Shown here piece after piece: positions 33,639 through 42,065 of a DNA stretch of 64,000 bases (position 1 is its first letter; each line of letters starts with the position of its first letter). Origin of the DNA: Paucidesulfovibrio gracilis DSM 16080 (GTDB taxonomy: Bacteria; Desulfobacterota; Desulfovibrionia; Desulfovibrionales; Desulfovibrionaceae); the NCBI RefSeq assembly GCF_900167125.1, contig NZ_FUYC01000002.1, forward strand, positions 310,001-374,000. The letters run 5' to 3'. Below the pieces are notes generated by a model. The model worked only from the letters and a program-made list of their open reading frames with translations. It searched no databases and was not told where the DNA came from. A program made the translations under genes and the position numbers.

Positions 33639-34064
33639 TCACCAGCAGCGCGTGCCTCCCTGGTATGTTTTGCCCAGGCCGTTTTGGATGAGCATTCCGG
33701 CAAGGCTTTGCCCGTTAACGTAGACTTCGGCCACCAAGCGGAAGTATTTGCCACGCCGGATATTGCGCAATTCTACCGTGGCATTGTTCCCCAGTGTGCG
33801 ACACACATGCTCTTTGGCCAATCGGGCCAGGCGGCGTATTTCGGGCCGTTTGTCCCGCAATTCCGGGGTATCGCACCCGGCGAGGCGGACGGGGATGTCC
33901 TGCCCCACAATGGCGGGATAGTCCGGAATATTCACCACGATGGTATCGCCATCCACCACACGCCGGACCTGGGCGCGGAGGTGTCCGTATGTTTTGTCTT
34001 TTGACAACGCTTCCGGGGCCACGACGCAAAGCGAAGCAACCAGGAAGAGGCAGATCAGCCGCAT
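33639..34064 (-). CDS. Secreted thermonuclease-like (SNase) protein
   Basis: The protein has 141 residues with an N-terminal signal peptide (MRLICLFLVASLCVVAPEALS), followed by a staphylococcal-nuclease-type domain. Visible motifs are VRRVVDGDTIVV, IPVRLAGCDTPELRDK and the C-terminal YVNGQSLAGMLIQNGLG. It should be an exported Ca-dependent nucleic-acid phosphodiesterase, but the active-site arginines and glutamate are only partly obvious and activity is not certain. It stands apart from darP (70-base gap) and has a palindrome-rich AT region upstream. Confidence 0.88.
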   Translation of the reverse strand: MRLICLFLVASLCVVAPEALSKDKTYGHLRAQVRRVVDGDTIVVNIPDYPAIVGQDIPVRLAGCDTPELRDKRPEIRRLARLAKEHVCRTLGNNATVELRNIRRGKYFRLVAEVYVNGQSLAGMLIQNGLGKTYQGGTRCW

Positions 34065-34126
34065 TTGTGGACCTCCATCCGGCCAAAATGTGTCAATAGT
34101 GCCGAACGGAGAGAATCGAATGATAA

Positions 34127-34182
34127 TTGTCGTTCGACAAAAAGTATCTACGTAGCGTGACAGTATTTTGTCAAGTGGACAA
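34127..34182. promoter_or_regulatory. Paired inverted repeats in AT-rich thermonuclease promoter region
   Basis: TTGTCGTTCGACAA at 34127-34140 is a perfect palindrome with a TT centre. TTGTC-N5-GACAA at 34168-34182 repeats the same half-sites with a wider spacer. On the minus strand a TTGACA hexamer overlaps the second repeat. The 197 bases between the nuclease start and the rpe terminator are far richer in A and T than their neighbours. The shared TTGTC/GACAA half-site suggests one regulator binding twice. Confidence 0.45.
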
Positions 34183-34203
34183 TTATTATAATACGTATTT
34201 TAT

Positions 34204-34237
34204 ATAGAAAAAGTAAAGCCCCGGCAGGCCGGGGCTT
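34204..34237 (-). terminator. Intrinsic terminator after rpe
   Basis: AAGCCCCGGC and GCCGGGGCTT form a 10-base stem with only AG between the arms, so the effective loop is a few bases larger. On the minus strand it is followed by a T-rich tract. It lies 24 bases beyond the rpe stop and closes the hemB-ahbD-siroheme decarboxylase-rpe transcript. Confidence 0.85.
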
Positions 34238-34261
34238 GGGTCGTTGAAAGTGAGTGAGCGC

Positions 34262-34924
34262 CTATTGCCAGGCTTGTTGAAACGCCTGCAATCGTTCGGC
34301 GTACGGTGGGAATTTGAAGAATGCGGAACCGGAAACCAGCACGTCGGCCCCGGCCTGCACCAGCTCCCGGCAATTTTCCAGGGTCACGCCCCCGTCAACC
34401 TGAATCAGGGTGTCGGTCCCGGCCTGATCAATCATTCCGCGCAGTTCACGGATTTTCTCCAGACAGAAGGGAATAAATTTCTGTCCGCCGAAGCCTGGGT
34501 TCACGCTCATGAGCAGCACCATATCCAACTGGGGCAGCAGGTATTTCACTGCTTCGCAGGGGGTTGCCGGATTCAGGGACACGGCACATTGCACGCCCTG
34601 ATCCGCAATGGCGGCCACGGCGCGTTCCAGGTGGTTGGTGGCCTCGGCGTGGACGCAAATCAGGTCGCAACCGGCATCCACGAATTCATTTACATAGCGT
34701 TCCGGCCGTTCAATCATCAGGTGCGTATCGAAGAACAGATCCGAGTGCTTGCGCATGGCCTTGATCACGGGCGGCCCGAACGTAATGTTCGGCACGAACA
34801 GTCCGTCCATGACGTCCAGATGCGCCCATTGCAGGCCCGCGTCCTTAAGAGCCCCGAGTTCGTCCGCCAGTCGCGCAAAGTCGCACGAGAGCAGGGACGG
34901 GGAAAGAATGACTTCCTTGCTCAT
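34262..34924 (-). CDS. rpe: Ribulose-phosphate 3-epimerase
   Basis: It interconverts ribulose-5-phosphate and xylulose-5-phosphate in the pentose phosphate pathway. It has 220 residues from the ATG at 34924 (MSKEVILSPSLLSCDFARL). The TIM-barrel signatures are SPSLLSCDFARL, HLDVMDGLFVPNITFGP, LMSVNPGFGGQKFIP and QVDGGVTLEN, which hold the metal-binding His and Asp residues. It lies 53 bases after the siroheme decarboxylase gene and before a terminator. A link to heme synthesis is positional only. Confidence 0.96.
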   Translation of the reverse strand: MSKEVILSPSLLSCDFARLADELGALKDAGLQWAHLDVMDGLFVPNITFGPPVIKAMRKHSDLFFDTHLMIERPERYVNEFVDAGCDLICVHAEATNHLERAVAAIADQGVQCAVSLNPATPCEAVKYLLPQLDMVLLMSVNPGFGGQKFIPFCLEKIRELRGMIDQAGTDTLIQVDGGVTLENCRELVQAGADVLVSGSAFFKFPPYAERLQAFQQAWQ

Positions 34925-34977
34925 GCCTTTAGATCCTCTGACAGGCTGGTTACGTATCCAGCCTGGGGTTGTGTTGT

Positions 34978-35439
34978 TCAGCGTGCCGTGATGTTGAAGT
35001 CCACTTTGATCTTGAACATCTTGTCCGCTGGAAGATTGAGCACCTTGATTCCGGTGCGCTCCGTGATTTCCGCGAGGGTGGACTCCACGTCCTCCCAGTT
35101 CGGACCGATGTATGTGAACCATACATTGAATTCGTTTTCACGCAAATAATTGTGCGTCACCCCTTCATGCCGGTTGACCTCGGCCACGAATGCGTCCAGC
35201 TGGTCTTCCGGTACCTTGGCGGCGCACAGGGTGGACCGCCACCCCAGCTGCCGCGAGCCGAAGTTGGCGCCGATGCGCCGGATGACGCCGCTGTCCCGCA
35301 GGCGGTTGATGCGTTCCAGGACTTCTTCCTCGGTCAGGCCCACCTGTTCGCCCACCACGGCGTAGGGTCGCGAGGCAATGGGATAGTCCGACTGAATGAT
35401 GTTCAAGATGTTGCGATCAAAGTCGTCCATTTCATGCAT
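34978..35439 (-). CDS. Siroheme decarboxylase subunit (AhbA/AhbB family)
   Basis: It decarboxylates siroheme to 12,18-didecarboxysiroheme in the alternative heme pathway. The protein has 153 residues from the ATG at 35439, chosen because GGAG lies six bases upstream; an in-frame TTG at 35454 is less likely. It looks like an AsnC regulator (MDDFDRNILNIIQSDYPI, then GLTEEEVLERINRLRDSGVIRRI). However, the stretches GANFGSRQLGWRSTLCAAKVPE and GVTHNYLRENEFNVWFTYIGP are diagnostic of AhbA/AhbB/NirDLGH proteins. The active enzyme is an AhbA-AhbB heterodimer. I cannot tell which subunit this is, and the partner is not in the window. ahbD lies 61 bases upstream. Confidence 0.9.
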   Translation of the reverse strand: MHEMDDFDRNILNIIQSDYPIASRPYAVVGEQVGLTEEEVLERINRLRDSGVIRRIGANFGSRQLGWRSTLCAAKVPEDQLDAFVAEVNRHEGVTHNYLRENEFNVWFTYIGPNWEDVESTLAEITERTGIKVLNLPADKMFKIKVDFNITAR

Positions 35440-35500
35440 GGGTGTCTCCGGCAATGGAAAGGCGTTGTTCGGCCTGGTCCCGTGGTAACGAAACCGGCGT

Positions 35501-36670
35501 TTACGCCTTGGCCTTCTTTTTCGGTTCGTAGGAGCAGAGCGGCTCCTCTTCCAGGTAGTGGCCGTTCATGGTTTGGGCGCGGGCACGGCATCCGCCGCAA
35601 ACGCGTTCATACTCGCAGTGTCCGCATTTACCCCGGTAGACCTCGGGATTGCGCAGATTGAGGAATTGCTTGGAAGTACGCCAGATCTCCGGGAAAGGGG
35701 TGTCGCGCACGTTGCCGCAGTCCAGCTCCAGGTAGCCGCATGGCTGCACCTGCCCGGTGTGGGAGATGAAGCAAAAGCCAACCCCGCCCAGGCAGCCGCG
35801 GGAAACCGCGTCCAGCCCGAAGTTTTCAAAGGTGACGGGGATGCCGTCCTCCTTGGCGCGCTGCCGCAGGATGCGGTGGTAATGGGGGGCGCAGGTGGCC
35901 TTGAGCTGCATGTCCGTGGTCTTTTGGAAGTCGTAGAACCAGTTGAGCACGTTTTCGTATTCCTGATCCGTAATCACCTCGGTACCCAGCTCCACGGCCC
36001 GGCCTGTGGGTACGAGCAGGAAAATGTGCCACGCGGCCGCGCCGATGTCTTGACAGAGGTGGAAGATTTCCTTGAAGAACGGCAGGTTATTCTTTGTCAC
36101 CGTGGTGTTGATCTGGAATTCGATGCCCGCCTTTTTCAGCCGTTCAATTCCTTCCATACTGGTCTTAAAGGCACCGGGAACGCCGCGGAACTCATCGTGT
36201 TGTTCCGGGTTGGCTGCGTCGATGGAGATGGAACACCGCTCAATGCCCACCTCCTTGATGCGCGCCACGTTCTCCTCGGATAGCAGTGTGCCGTTGGGAG
36301 CCATGACGCAACGCAGTCCTTTGGCCTTGGCGTAGGGAACCAGCTCAAAAATGTCTTCGCGCAGCAGGGGTTCGCCCCCGGTGAAGATGATGATGGGGTT
36401 GCCCACGTCCGGGAAGGTGTCGATAAGCGCCTTGGCTTCCTCGGTGCTCAGTTCGCCCTCGTAGGGTTCGGGGTGGGCCTCGGCCCGGCAGTGCTTGCAG
36501 GCCAGATTGCAGGATCGGGTCACTTCCCAGGCGATGAGTCGGCAGGCCGGGGTTCCGTCCTCCAGCGTCATGGTGGGCTTATGGCCGGGATGTTCGTGGG
36601 CTTCGCCCGGATGTTTGCCGGGGTGGCCGCCCGGATGTCCGGCGGCATGGGGATGATTGGATTCGCTCAT
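35501..36670 (-). CDS. ahbD: AdoMet-dependent heme synthase AhbD (radical SAM/SPASM)
   Basis: AhbD oxidatively decarboxylates the two propionates of Fe-coproporphyrin III to the vinyls of heme b. It has 389 residues. The first 32 residues are His/Pro/Gly-rich (8 His; HPGGHPGKHPGE repeats). The radical SAM cluster cysteines are Cys54, Cys58 and Cys61 (CNLACKHC). The C-terminal cysteines (CGYLELDCG, then CGHCEYERVCGGCRA) form a SPASM-type second cluster site. The assignment as AhbD rather than AhbC rests on resemblance to remembered Desulfovibrio AhbD sequence, including the His-rich start. It lies 18 bases after hemB. Confidence 0.93.
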   Translation of the reverse strand: MSESNHPHAAGHPGGHPGKHPGEAHEHPGHKPTMTLEDGTPACRLIAWEVTRSCNLACKHCRAEAHPEPYEGELSTEEAKALIDTFPDVGNPIIIFTGGEPLLREDIFELVPYAKAKGLRCVMAPNGTLLSEENVARIKEVGIERCSISIDAANPEQHDEFRGVPGAFKTSMEGIERLKKAGIEFQINTTVTKNNLPFFKEIFHLCQDIGAAAWHIFLLVPTGRAVELGTEVITDQEYENVLNWFYDFQKTTDMQLKATCAPHYHRILRQRAKEDGIPVTFENFGLDAVSRGCLGGVGFCFISHTGQVQPCGYLELDCGNVRDTPFPEIWRTSKQFLNLRNPEVYRGKCGHCEYERVCGGCRARAQTMNGHYLEEEPLCSYEPKKKAKA

Positions 36671-36688
36671 GGGGTTCGCCTCCCGGGG

Positions 36689-37660
36689 TTACAACGTCTT
36701 GAGCAGATCTTCGGTGAAATAGGTCAAAATCAGGTCGGCTCCGGCCCGCTTGATGGCGGTGAGCGATTCCAGCACGACGGCTTGCTCGTCAATCCAGCCG
36801 TTTTGGGCTGCGGCCTTGATCATGCTGTATTCTCCCGAGACTTGATAAGCGGCCACTGGCGCGTCGAAGCTGTCGCGCACCTGGCGCACGATGTCCAGAT
36901 AGGGCAATGCGGGCTTGACCATGAGGATGTCCGCGCCTTCAAAAACGTCGGCCGCGGCCTCGCGCAGAGCTTCCCGGCTGTTGGCCGGATCCATCTGATA
37001 GGTCTTGCGGTCGCCGAACTGGGGGGCGCTTTCCGCTGCTTCGCGGAAGGGACCATAAAACGCGGAGGCGTATTTCACGGCGTAGGACATGATGGGCAGG
37101 TTTGGGAATCCCGCATTGTCCAGCGCATCTCGGATGGCCAGCACCCGGCCGTCCATCATGTCGGACGGCGCCACCATGTCGGCCCCTGCCTCGGCATAGG
37201 AAACGGCCGTGCGTGCCAGCAGCTCCAGCGTGGGATCGTTGAGCACGTCGCCGTCCTGCACGATGCCGCAATGCCCGTGGGAAGTGTATTCACAGAGGCA
37301 GACATCCGGGCAGACCAGCAGGTCGGGCCAGTTCGCTTTGATCATGCGGATGGCGCGCTGGACAATGCCGTTGTCGTCATATGCGCCGCTGGCATGTTCG
37401 TCTTTTTGCGCGGGAATGCCGAAGAGCATGAGACTGCGCAAGCCGTTGTCCACAGCCTGGGCCACACGCTGTTCCAGTTTTTGGAGGCTGAGTTGGTGCT
37501 GTCCGGGCATGGACGAGATGGGCTTTTCAAAATTTTCGTCGTCGGTTTCCACGACGAAGTAGAGCATCATCAAGTCTTGGGGTCTGAGTTCGGTTTCGCG
37601 GACCATGTCGCGCATGGTGCGACTGCGACGCAGGCGACGTCCACGGTGAAATTCGGGCAT
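36689..37660 (-). CDS. hemB: Porphobilinogen synthase (delta-aminolevulinate dehydratase)
   Basis: It condenses two 5-aminolevulinates to porphobilinogen, the first common tetrapyrrole step. It has 323 residues from the ATG at 37660 ([20 protein letters not shown]), after an AAGGAG site. A longer frame upstream has no family match. The active-site lysine regions are [16 protein letters not shown] and [12 protein letters not shown]. The metal site [14 protein letters not shown] has three cysteines, pointing to the zinc-dependent class. It heads the hemB-ahbD-siroheme decarboxylase-rpe operon. Confidence 0.96.
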   Translation of the reverse strand: MPEFHRGRRLRRSRTMRDMVRETELRPQDLMMLYFVVETDDENFEKPISSMPGQHQLSLQKLEQRVAQAVDNGLRSLMLFGIPAQKDEHASGAYDDNGIVQRAIRMIKANWPDLLVCPDVCLCEYTSHGHCGIVQDGDVLNDPTLELLARTAVSYAEAGADMVAPSDMMDGRVLAIRDALDNAGFPNLPIMSYAVKYASAFYGPFREAAESAPQFGDRKTYQMDPANSREALREAAADVFEGADILMVKPALPYLDIVRQVRDSFDAPVAAYQVSGEYSMIKAAAQNGWIDEQAVVLESLTAIKRAGADLILTYFTEDLLKTL

Positions 37661-37862
37661 GTCGGCTCCTTTTTTCCTGGCGATGGGAAGCCTCCGCAAT
37701 GGAAAGGTGTCCCACGCCCCTCTCTGATATGTTCGGCGTTGATCCGCAGCGTTCCGTGCCGGGATTGGGTAAGGCGCGGAACGTGTGATTGTATCCTTGT
37801 TCCCCTTGGGGAGTGTGCGACAAACCCCGGGTGGGCGCAAGCTGTGAACCGGAGTGGTAGAG

Positions 37863-37905
37863 GAAAAAACCGGGGAAGCGGCGCTGTGGCGCCGGACATC
37901 CCCGG
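37863..37905 (-). terminator. Intrinsic terminator after ahbC
   Basis: On the minus strand CCGGGGA pairs with TCCCCGG around an inner GGCGC/GCGCC hairpin, followed by six T. It lies 32 bases beyond the ahbC stop and upstream of hemB. ahbC therefore has its own transcript, and hemB needs a separate promoter in the remaining 200 bases. Confidence 0.82.
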
Positions 37906-37936
37906 TGTTGATTCCCGTTGGTTCGTGAACCGCCTG

Positions 37937-39142
37937 TTATTCCTTGACGCCCACAGGCTCCCCGGTGATTTCCTCGTCCGTGAGGTAGCAGGCCGGGTCT
38001 TCGGCCCAGAAATCCCCGTGGTAGGCTTCGGCGCGGGCGCGGAAGTTGCCGCCGCAGATATGCAGGAACCGACAGTCGGCGCAGCGTCCCTTCACGTAGG
38101 GGCGCTTGTCCTTCATTTTATGCAGCAGTTCAATTTTCGGGTCGTCCCAGATCTCGGAGAAGGGGCGCTCCAGAACATTGCCGAAGGTGTGGTGGCGCAT
38201 GAACTGGTCCGCATGGACCGAGCCGTCCCAGGAGATGCAGCCGATGCCGCGTCCCGTGGAGTTGCCTTCGTTCCACTTCAGCAGTTCCAGCACCTCGGCG
38301 GCGCGTTTGGGATCTTCCCGCAACATGCGGTAGTAGAGGTACGGACCGTCGGCGTGGTTGTCCACGGTGAGCACTTCTTTGGGCAGTCCTTTGTCGAACA
38401 GCGCCTTGGTGCGGTCCATGATCAAATCCACGACCTGGCGGGTTTCCTCGTGGTCCAGGTCTTCCTTGATCAATTCGGAGCCGCGGCCCGAGTAGACCAG
38501 GTGATAAAAACAGATGCGCGGAATGTCCCGCTGCTCGATGAGATCGAACAGATGGGGAATTTCCGAGGCGTTGCGCTTGTTGATGGTGAAGCGGAGTCCG
38601 ACCTTGAGTCCTTCGGCCTGACAGTTGGCCACGCCTTCCAGCGCTTTTTTGTAGGATCCGGTCACGCCGCGGAACTGGTCGTGGATCGTTTCGGCCCCGT
38701 CCAGGGAAATGCCCACGTAGGAAAGTCCTACCTCGCGCAGTTCCTTGGCTTTTTTCTTGGTGATCAGGGTTCCGTTGGTGGAGATCACCGCACGCATTCC
38801 CTTGCTGGTGGCGTAGCTGGCCAGTTCGGTCAGGTCTTCGCGCACCAGGGGTTCTCCGCCGGAAAAGAGGATCACGGGCGCGCCGTAGGCGGCGAGGTCG
38901 TCGATCATCTCCTTGGCCTTCTCCGTGGAGATGGGATCCTTATGCCCGCTGGGATCGATGGCTTGGGCATAACAATGCACACACTTGAGGTTGCACCGCT
39001 GGGTCATGTTCCAGACCACCACGGGTTTTTTGTCCTTGGAGAACTGCAGGAGGTGAGAGGGAAGCTGACCCGATTCCCGTCCGTAGCGCAGCGCGTCCGA
39101 GGGTTCCACCGAGCCGCAGTAGAGTTTTGAAATACCGATCAT
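37937..39142 (-). CDS. ahbC: Fe-coproporphyrin III synthase AhbC (radical SAM/SPASM)
   Basis: AhbC removes the two acetate side chains of 12,18-didecarboxysiroheme to give Fe-coproporphyrin III. It has 401 residues. The start MIGISKLYCGSVEPSDALRYGR and the stretch LLQFSKDKKPVVVWNMTQRC are highly characteristic of AhbC from sulfate reducers and methanogens. Cluster cysteines are Cys50, Cys54 and Cys57 (CNLKCVHC). A C-terminal Cys-rich SPASM region follows (GRCADCRFLHICGGNFRARAEAYHGD). It lies upstream of hemB on the same strand, separated by a terminator. Together with AhbD and the decarboxylase it completes most of the siroheme-to-heme route. Confidence 0.94.
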   Translation of the reverse strand: MIGISKLYCGSVEPSDALRYGRESGQLPSHLLQFSKDKKPVVVWNMTQRCNLKCVHCYAQAIDPSGHKDPISTEKAKEMIDDLAAYGAPVILFSGGEPLVREDLTELASYATSKGMRAVISTNGTLITKKKAKELREVGLSYVGISLDGAETIHDQFRGVTGSYKKALEGVANCQAEGLKVGLRFTINKRNASEIPHLFDLIEQRDIPRICFYHLVYSGRGSELIKEDLDHEETRQVVDLIMDRTKALFDKGLPKEVLTVDNHADGPYLYYRMLREDPKRAAEVLELLKWNEGNSTGRGIGCISWDGSVHADQFMRHHTFGNVLERPFSEIWDDPKIELLHKMKDKRPYVKGRCADCRFLHICGGNFRARAEAYHGDFWAEDPACYLTDEEITGEPVGVKE

Positions 39143-39442
39143 TACCTAAACCTCGCTTTGAAGTGGGACCATTGCGGTATCATAAAAGGCGTGGCCCGAA
39201 AAGTCGAAATACGGGCATGCCGAAGGCGGAGGACTTTCGTCCCCCCGGCTTGCCGGACTGAAACAGAGCACGTTTCGCGTTTTTTCCTGGCCGTTCGTTT
39301 ACAGCCCCGCGCCTTGCGTGACACAAAGGCTCCGAAGGGTTCGTGCGCCGTGTTGTACACGTAGGGAGCGGCCCGCATCAAGGGATCGACCTTCCCTATC
39401 AACGTATCGTCCTTCCTTCAGCTAAGACGTGGGGCCGAGCTG
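39143..39442. other. 300-base gene-free interval upstream of ahbC
   Basis: No convincing gene is seen on either strand. The minus-strand promoter of ahbC should lie here. A TATGAT -10-like hexamer occurs about 45 bases before the ATG, with a poor -35. I see no clear operator, terminator or riboswitch fold. Confidence 0.5.
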
Positions 39443-40603
39443 TCAACCTCGGTCCGGATCAAGCCGTACTTCCACCCGGCGATTGAGTTGTTTGTTCGCG
39501 GGGGAGGTATTGGGGACCAGGGGATCGGATTCGCCCCGGCCGTCCGTACGCAACAGGTTCGGGTCCAGTCCGTGGTTTTGGACCAGATAGGTACGCACGG
39601 CCATGGCACGCCGCCGGGAAAGGTCCAGGTTGTAGGCTTCGGAGGCGTCGGAGTCGGTGTGGCCGATGAGCAGCACTTCCCGGCCACGCAGTTGGGGCGA
39701 TTGCAGCGCCTGGGCCAGTTCATCGAGGTTATCATAGTATTCCGGACGGATGGTGTCCTTGTCCACGTCGAATTCAACCCGGATATACACACTGCCTGCC
39801 GAAGGCGCGGCCAGTTCTTCAGCCAGATCCATGCCCTGGATGGTGGCTTCCATGTCTGTTTCTGCGCCGGGGGAGGCCTCGTCCTCCTCGGTGAGCCCAT
39901 CTACGATTTCCCTGCTGGTAAAGGCGTAGCCCAGGGAGCGGGGATCCACGGGCGGCAGCCAGGAGCGAAGCGGCACGGCCATATCCTCGGCAATGGCCCT
40001 GGTGATGGCGTAGAGCGGGGAATCGGGCAGGCGGGTGGTGGTGACCCAGAGGATCCAGTCTTTGTTGCGCTGGAATGCAATGCGTCCGGATTGTTCCATG
40101 GAGTGCAGGAGCATTCCGGTTTGGGTTTCGTAGATGTCGCAGCGGATGGTCATGGCGGAATCGTCCACCGTACCGCCTGCATAGAGGTAGGGTACGGTGA
40201 GAAGAACAAGCATGTCGGCGCCGCGTTGCCCGGCATCGCGCAGGGCGGATTCCCGTCCCCGGTAGGTCTGTTTTTCAGCCAGAACCAGGGTGGGAAAGAC
40301 CGGACGTTCGGTCCAGGCGTCAAAAAAAATACGGGACATCTGGCGGCCCAGTTCCAGGCGCGTGGGCAGGGATTCGCGAATCCACATGGGATACATGAGT
40401 GCCTTGATGGGCGTATGGAGGCGGTCCACCGGGCGGACGTAGATGCGCAGATTGGAGCGGTCCACGGCGGCGTCTGTGGCGATTTCGGTCTGCTGGGTGA
40501 TGGAGGGCCGCACATAATTGCAGGCGGCCAGCGTACCGAGCAGCAGGGTCGCGGTCAGGAGAAACGCCGGAATCCGGATGCGGGACGGCGGTGTTTGGTG
40601 CAT
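39443..40603 (-). CDS. OmpA-family outer-membrane lipoprotein
   Basis: The protein has 386 residues from the ATG at 40603. The frame runs further upstream, but a GAGGG site and the signal peptide support this start. The lipoprotein signal (FLLTATLLLGTLAAC) gives Cys28 as the lipidated residue. The middle part, about 200 residues, has a lipoprotein-like alpha/beta character (GADMLVLLTVPYLYAGGTVDD) I cannot assign to a family. The C-terminal OmpA domain (VEFDVDKDTIRPEYYDNLDEL, LIGHTDSDASEAYNLDLSRRRA, LNRRVEVRL) should bind peptidoglycan. Acidic residues (TEEDEASPGAETDME) form a linker between the two parts. Confidence 0.88.
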   Translation of the reverse strand: MHQTPPSRIRIPAFLLTATLLLGTLAACNYVRPSITQQTEIATDAAVDRSNLRIYVRPVDRLHTPIKALMYPMWIRESLPTRLELGRQMSRIFFDAWTERPVFPTLVLAEKQTYRGRESALRDAGQRGADMLVLLTVPYLYAGGTVDDSAMTIRCDIYETQTGMLLHSMEQSGRIAFQRNKDWILWVTTTRLPDSPLYAITRAIAEDMAVPLRSWLPPVDPRSLGYAFTSREIVDGLTEEDEASPGAETDMEATIQGMDLAEELAAPSAGSVYIRVEFDVDKDTIRPEYYDNLDELAQALQSPQLRGREVLLIGHTDSDASEAYNLDLSRRRAMAVRTYLVQNHGLDPNLLRTDGRGESDPLVPNTSPANKQLNRRVEVRLDPDRG

Positions 40604-40708
40604 GGTCGTTCCCTCGTTGTGCGGATGCGTTACCGATGATGCCAAGGAGCTGACGCTTCCGGCATGATCTCGGTTATGCAGCAATATGCATACCAGCGAA
40701 CCGGGTGG

Positions 40709-41047
40709 CTACTGCAACAAGCGGGTGGGCGAGGGCGCGGACTGGATGGATTCGATGAGCCGTCGGCGGGATTGCAACAAGCCCTGACGCAGCATCTGGC
40801 GTTCCCGAACAGTGAGGCGGCGGAAATCCTTGCTGCCTGCTTGATGCACCAGGCTTTCCGCTTCGTCGCGGATGTCACGGATGGCATTCTGCAGCTCCGG
40901 CTGTCCCGGGCAGGCGCGGGCCGCATCCTGGGCCAGGGCACGCAGTTCCTCGGCCATATTTTGCACGGCGCGTGGTTCCAACTGCCGTTGGCGTCGGCGT
41001 CGGGCGGCCAGAGCGTGCAGCGCTTCGCGCATCCGGCGAAAGATCAT
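40709..41047 (-). CDS. Small basic helical protein coupled to the Yip1-like gene
   Basis: The protein has 112 residues from the ATG at 41047 (MIFRRMREALHALAARRRRQRQ). It is highly charged with heptad-like helices and a basic N-terminus; no signal peptide or membrane segment is seen. The start overlaps the stop of the upstream Yip1-like gene (ATGA), and a GGAGGG site lies inside that gene. I recognise no family. Translational coupling suggests that the two act together at the membrane. Confidence 0.7.
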   Translation of the reverse strand: MIFRRMREALHALAARRRRQRQLEPRAVQNMAEELRALAQDAARACPGQPELQNAIRDIRDEAESLVHQAGSKDFRRLTVRERQMLRQGLLQSRRRLIESIQSAPSPTRLLQ

Positions 41048-41970
41048 TGCTGCGGCCCTCCGGCCATGTCCGGCATGGGAACCTGCATGGCAGAGAAAAA
41101 GAGCGTGGCAATGACCACGACCATGAGTCCCAGCCCCAGGGCCGCACGCCAGACCGGGACACGGTGGATGGCGGCGCAGCCCACCACGGTGAGTCCCAGG
41201 CTCCACAACCAGCCCACCAGATATCCATAGGGCAGAAAGCAGAGCACTAACGGCGCGTAGGAATAGGCTACGGCGCGGAAAGTGGCTTCAAAGCCTCGCG
41301 GGGCGGCCTTGAGCAGCATCAGCACGCCATGAAGCATGCCGGTGTTGAGAAACAGATTGATGATGAACAGAATGGGCAGGGTCACGAACAGGGTCACCGG
41401 ATCCAACCCCGTGGCCGGTCCGCTGCTTTCCAGCATGGTGGCTTCGGCACCGGTCCCCAGTCCCATGCCGGGAACGGGCGGCAGGCCGACCATGTCCCAA
41501 AACAGGCTCAGAATCATGTAGAATTCAAACAACAATAGTCCGAATACCAGGGGCCGCGCCATACCCGCCAGAGGCATGACACGGAAGAACAGCCGTGGCT
41601 GGAGCAAGGCCCGACGGATGGTCTGCCCGAGTCCAGGGAAGAACCCATAATTTTCCAAATCCTCGAAGGGAGGCGGTAGAGTCGATTCACCCTGCTCGTC
41701 CTGTGCGGGGACCGGACCCGGCGACGGACGCGAATGGAGTCGCCCGTCCGGGCCGTAAAAGCCGGAGTCCTGCCGCGCGGAGGAGGCTTGCTCGGATGGA
41801 GAGGGAGATTCCGTGGTATGCTGGTCGTCAAAAGCAAACTCTTCGGCCGGGATCGCCCGGAAGCGAAATTTGACGCCACACCGGGGGCAGGTGGCCATTT
41901 CACTTTTCTTTGGGATTTTATCCTCGGGAACATCCCTGGTAAAGTCACACTGGGGGCATTTGATTTGCAT
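41044..41970 (-). CDS. Zinc-ribbon and Yip1-like membrane protein
   Basis: The protein has 308 residues. The N-terminal MJ0042-type zinc ribbon has Cys5, Cys8, Cys28 and Cys31 (MQIKCPQCDF, then ATCPRCGVKFRF). A Ser/Pro-rich linker spans residues 50-100. Five or so membrane helices follow, with a Yip1-like pattern (LFFRVMPLAGMARPLVFGLLLFEFY, then APLVLCFLPYGYLVGWLWSLGL). The ATG at 41970 was chosen because it opens the zinc ribbon; the Shine-Dalgarno site is weak. Function is unknown; the fold suggests a membrane-organising or sensing role. Confidence 0.8.
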   Translation of the reverse strand: MQIKCPQCDFTRDVPEDKIPKKSEMATCPRCGVKFRFRAIPAEEFAFDDQHTTESPSPSEQASSARQDSGFYGPDGRLHSRPSPGPVPAQDEQGESTLPPPFEDLENYGFFPGLGQTIRRALLQPRLFFRVMPLAGMARPLVFGLLLFEFYMILSLFWDMVGLPPVPGMGLGTGAEATMLESSGPATGLDPVTLFVTLPILFIINLFLNTGMLHGVLMLLKAAPRGFEATFRAVAYSYAPLVLCFLPYGYLVGWLWSLGLTVVGCAAIHRVPVWRAALGLGLMVVVIATLFFSAMQVPMPDMAGGPQQ

Positions 41971-42065
41971 ATTGTTCGATGCGCCGGACCGGGCGGGGCT
42001 GGATGTTTTTATCTCAAATATCGAAATCTCACATACGTGAGAACCGGGGACGACGCAACCCGCGT

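Noticed and set aside
34978-35439. Annotation as an AsnC transcription regulator
   Set aside because: The helix-turn-helix-like N-terminus is shared, but the WRSTLCAAKVPE and GVTHNYLRENEFNVWF stretches and ahb context mark a siroheme decarboxylase subunit.
36473-39130. 885-codon + strand open frame over ahbD, hemB and ahbC
   Set aside because: The minus-strand genes have clear motifs; this frame crosses two intergenic gaps and a terminator and matches no family.
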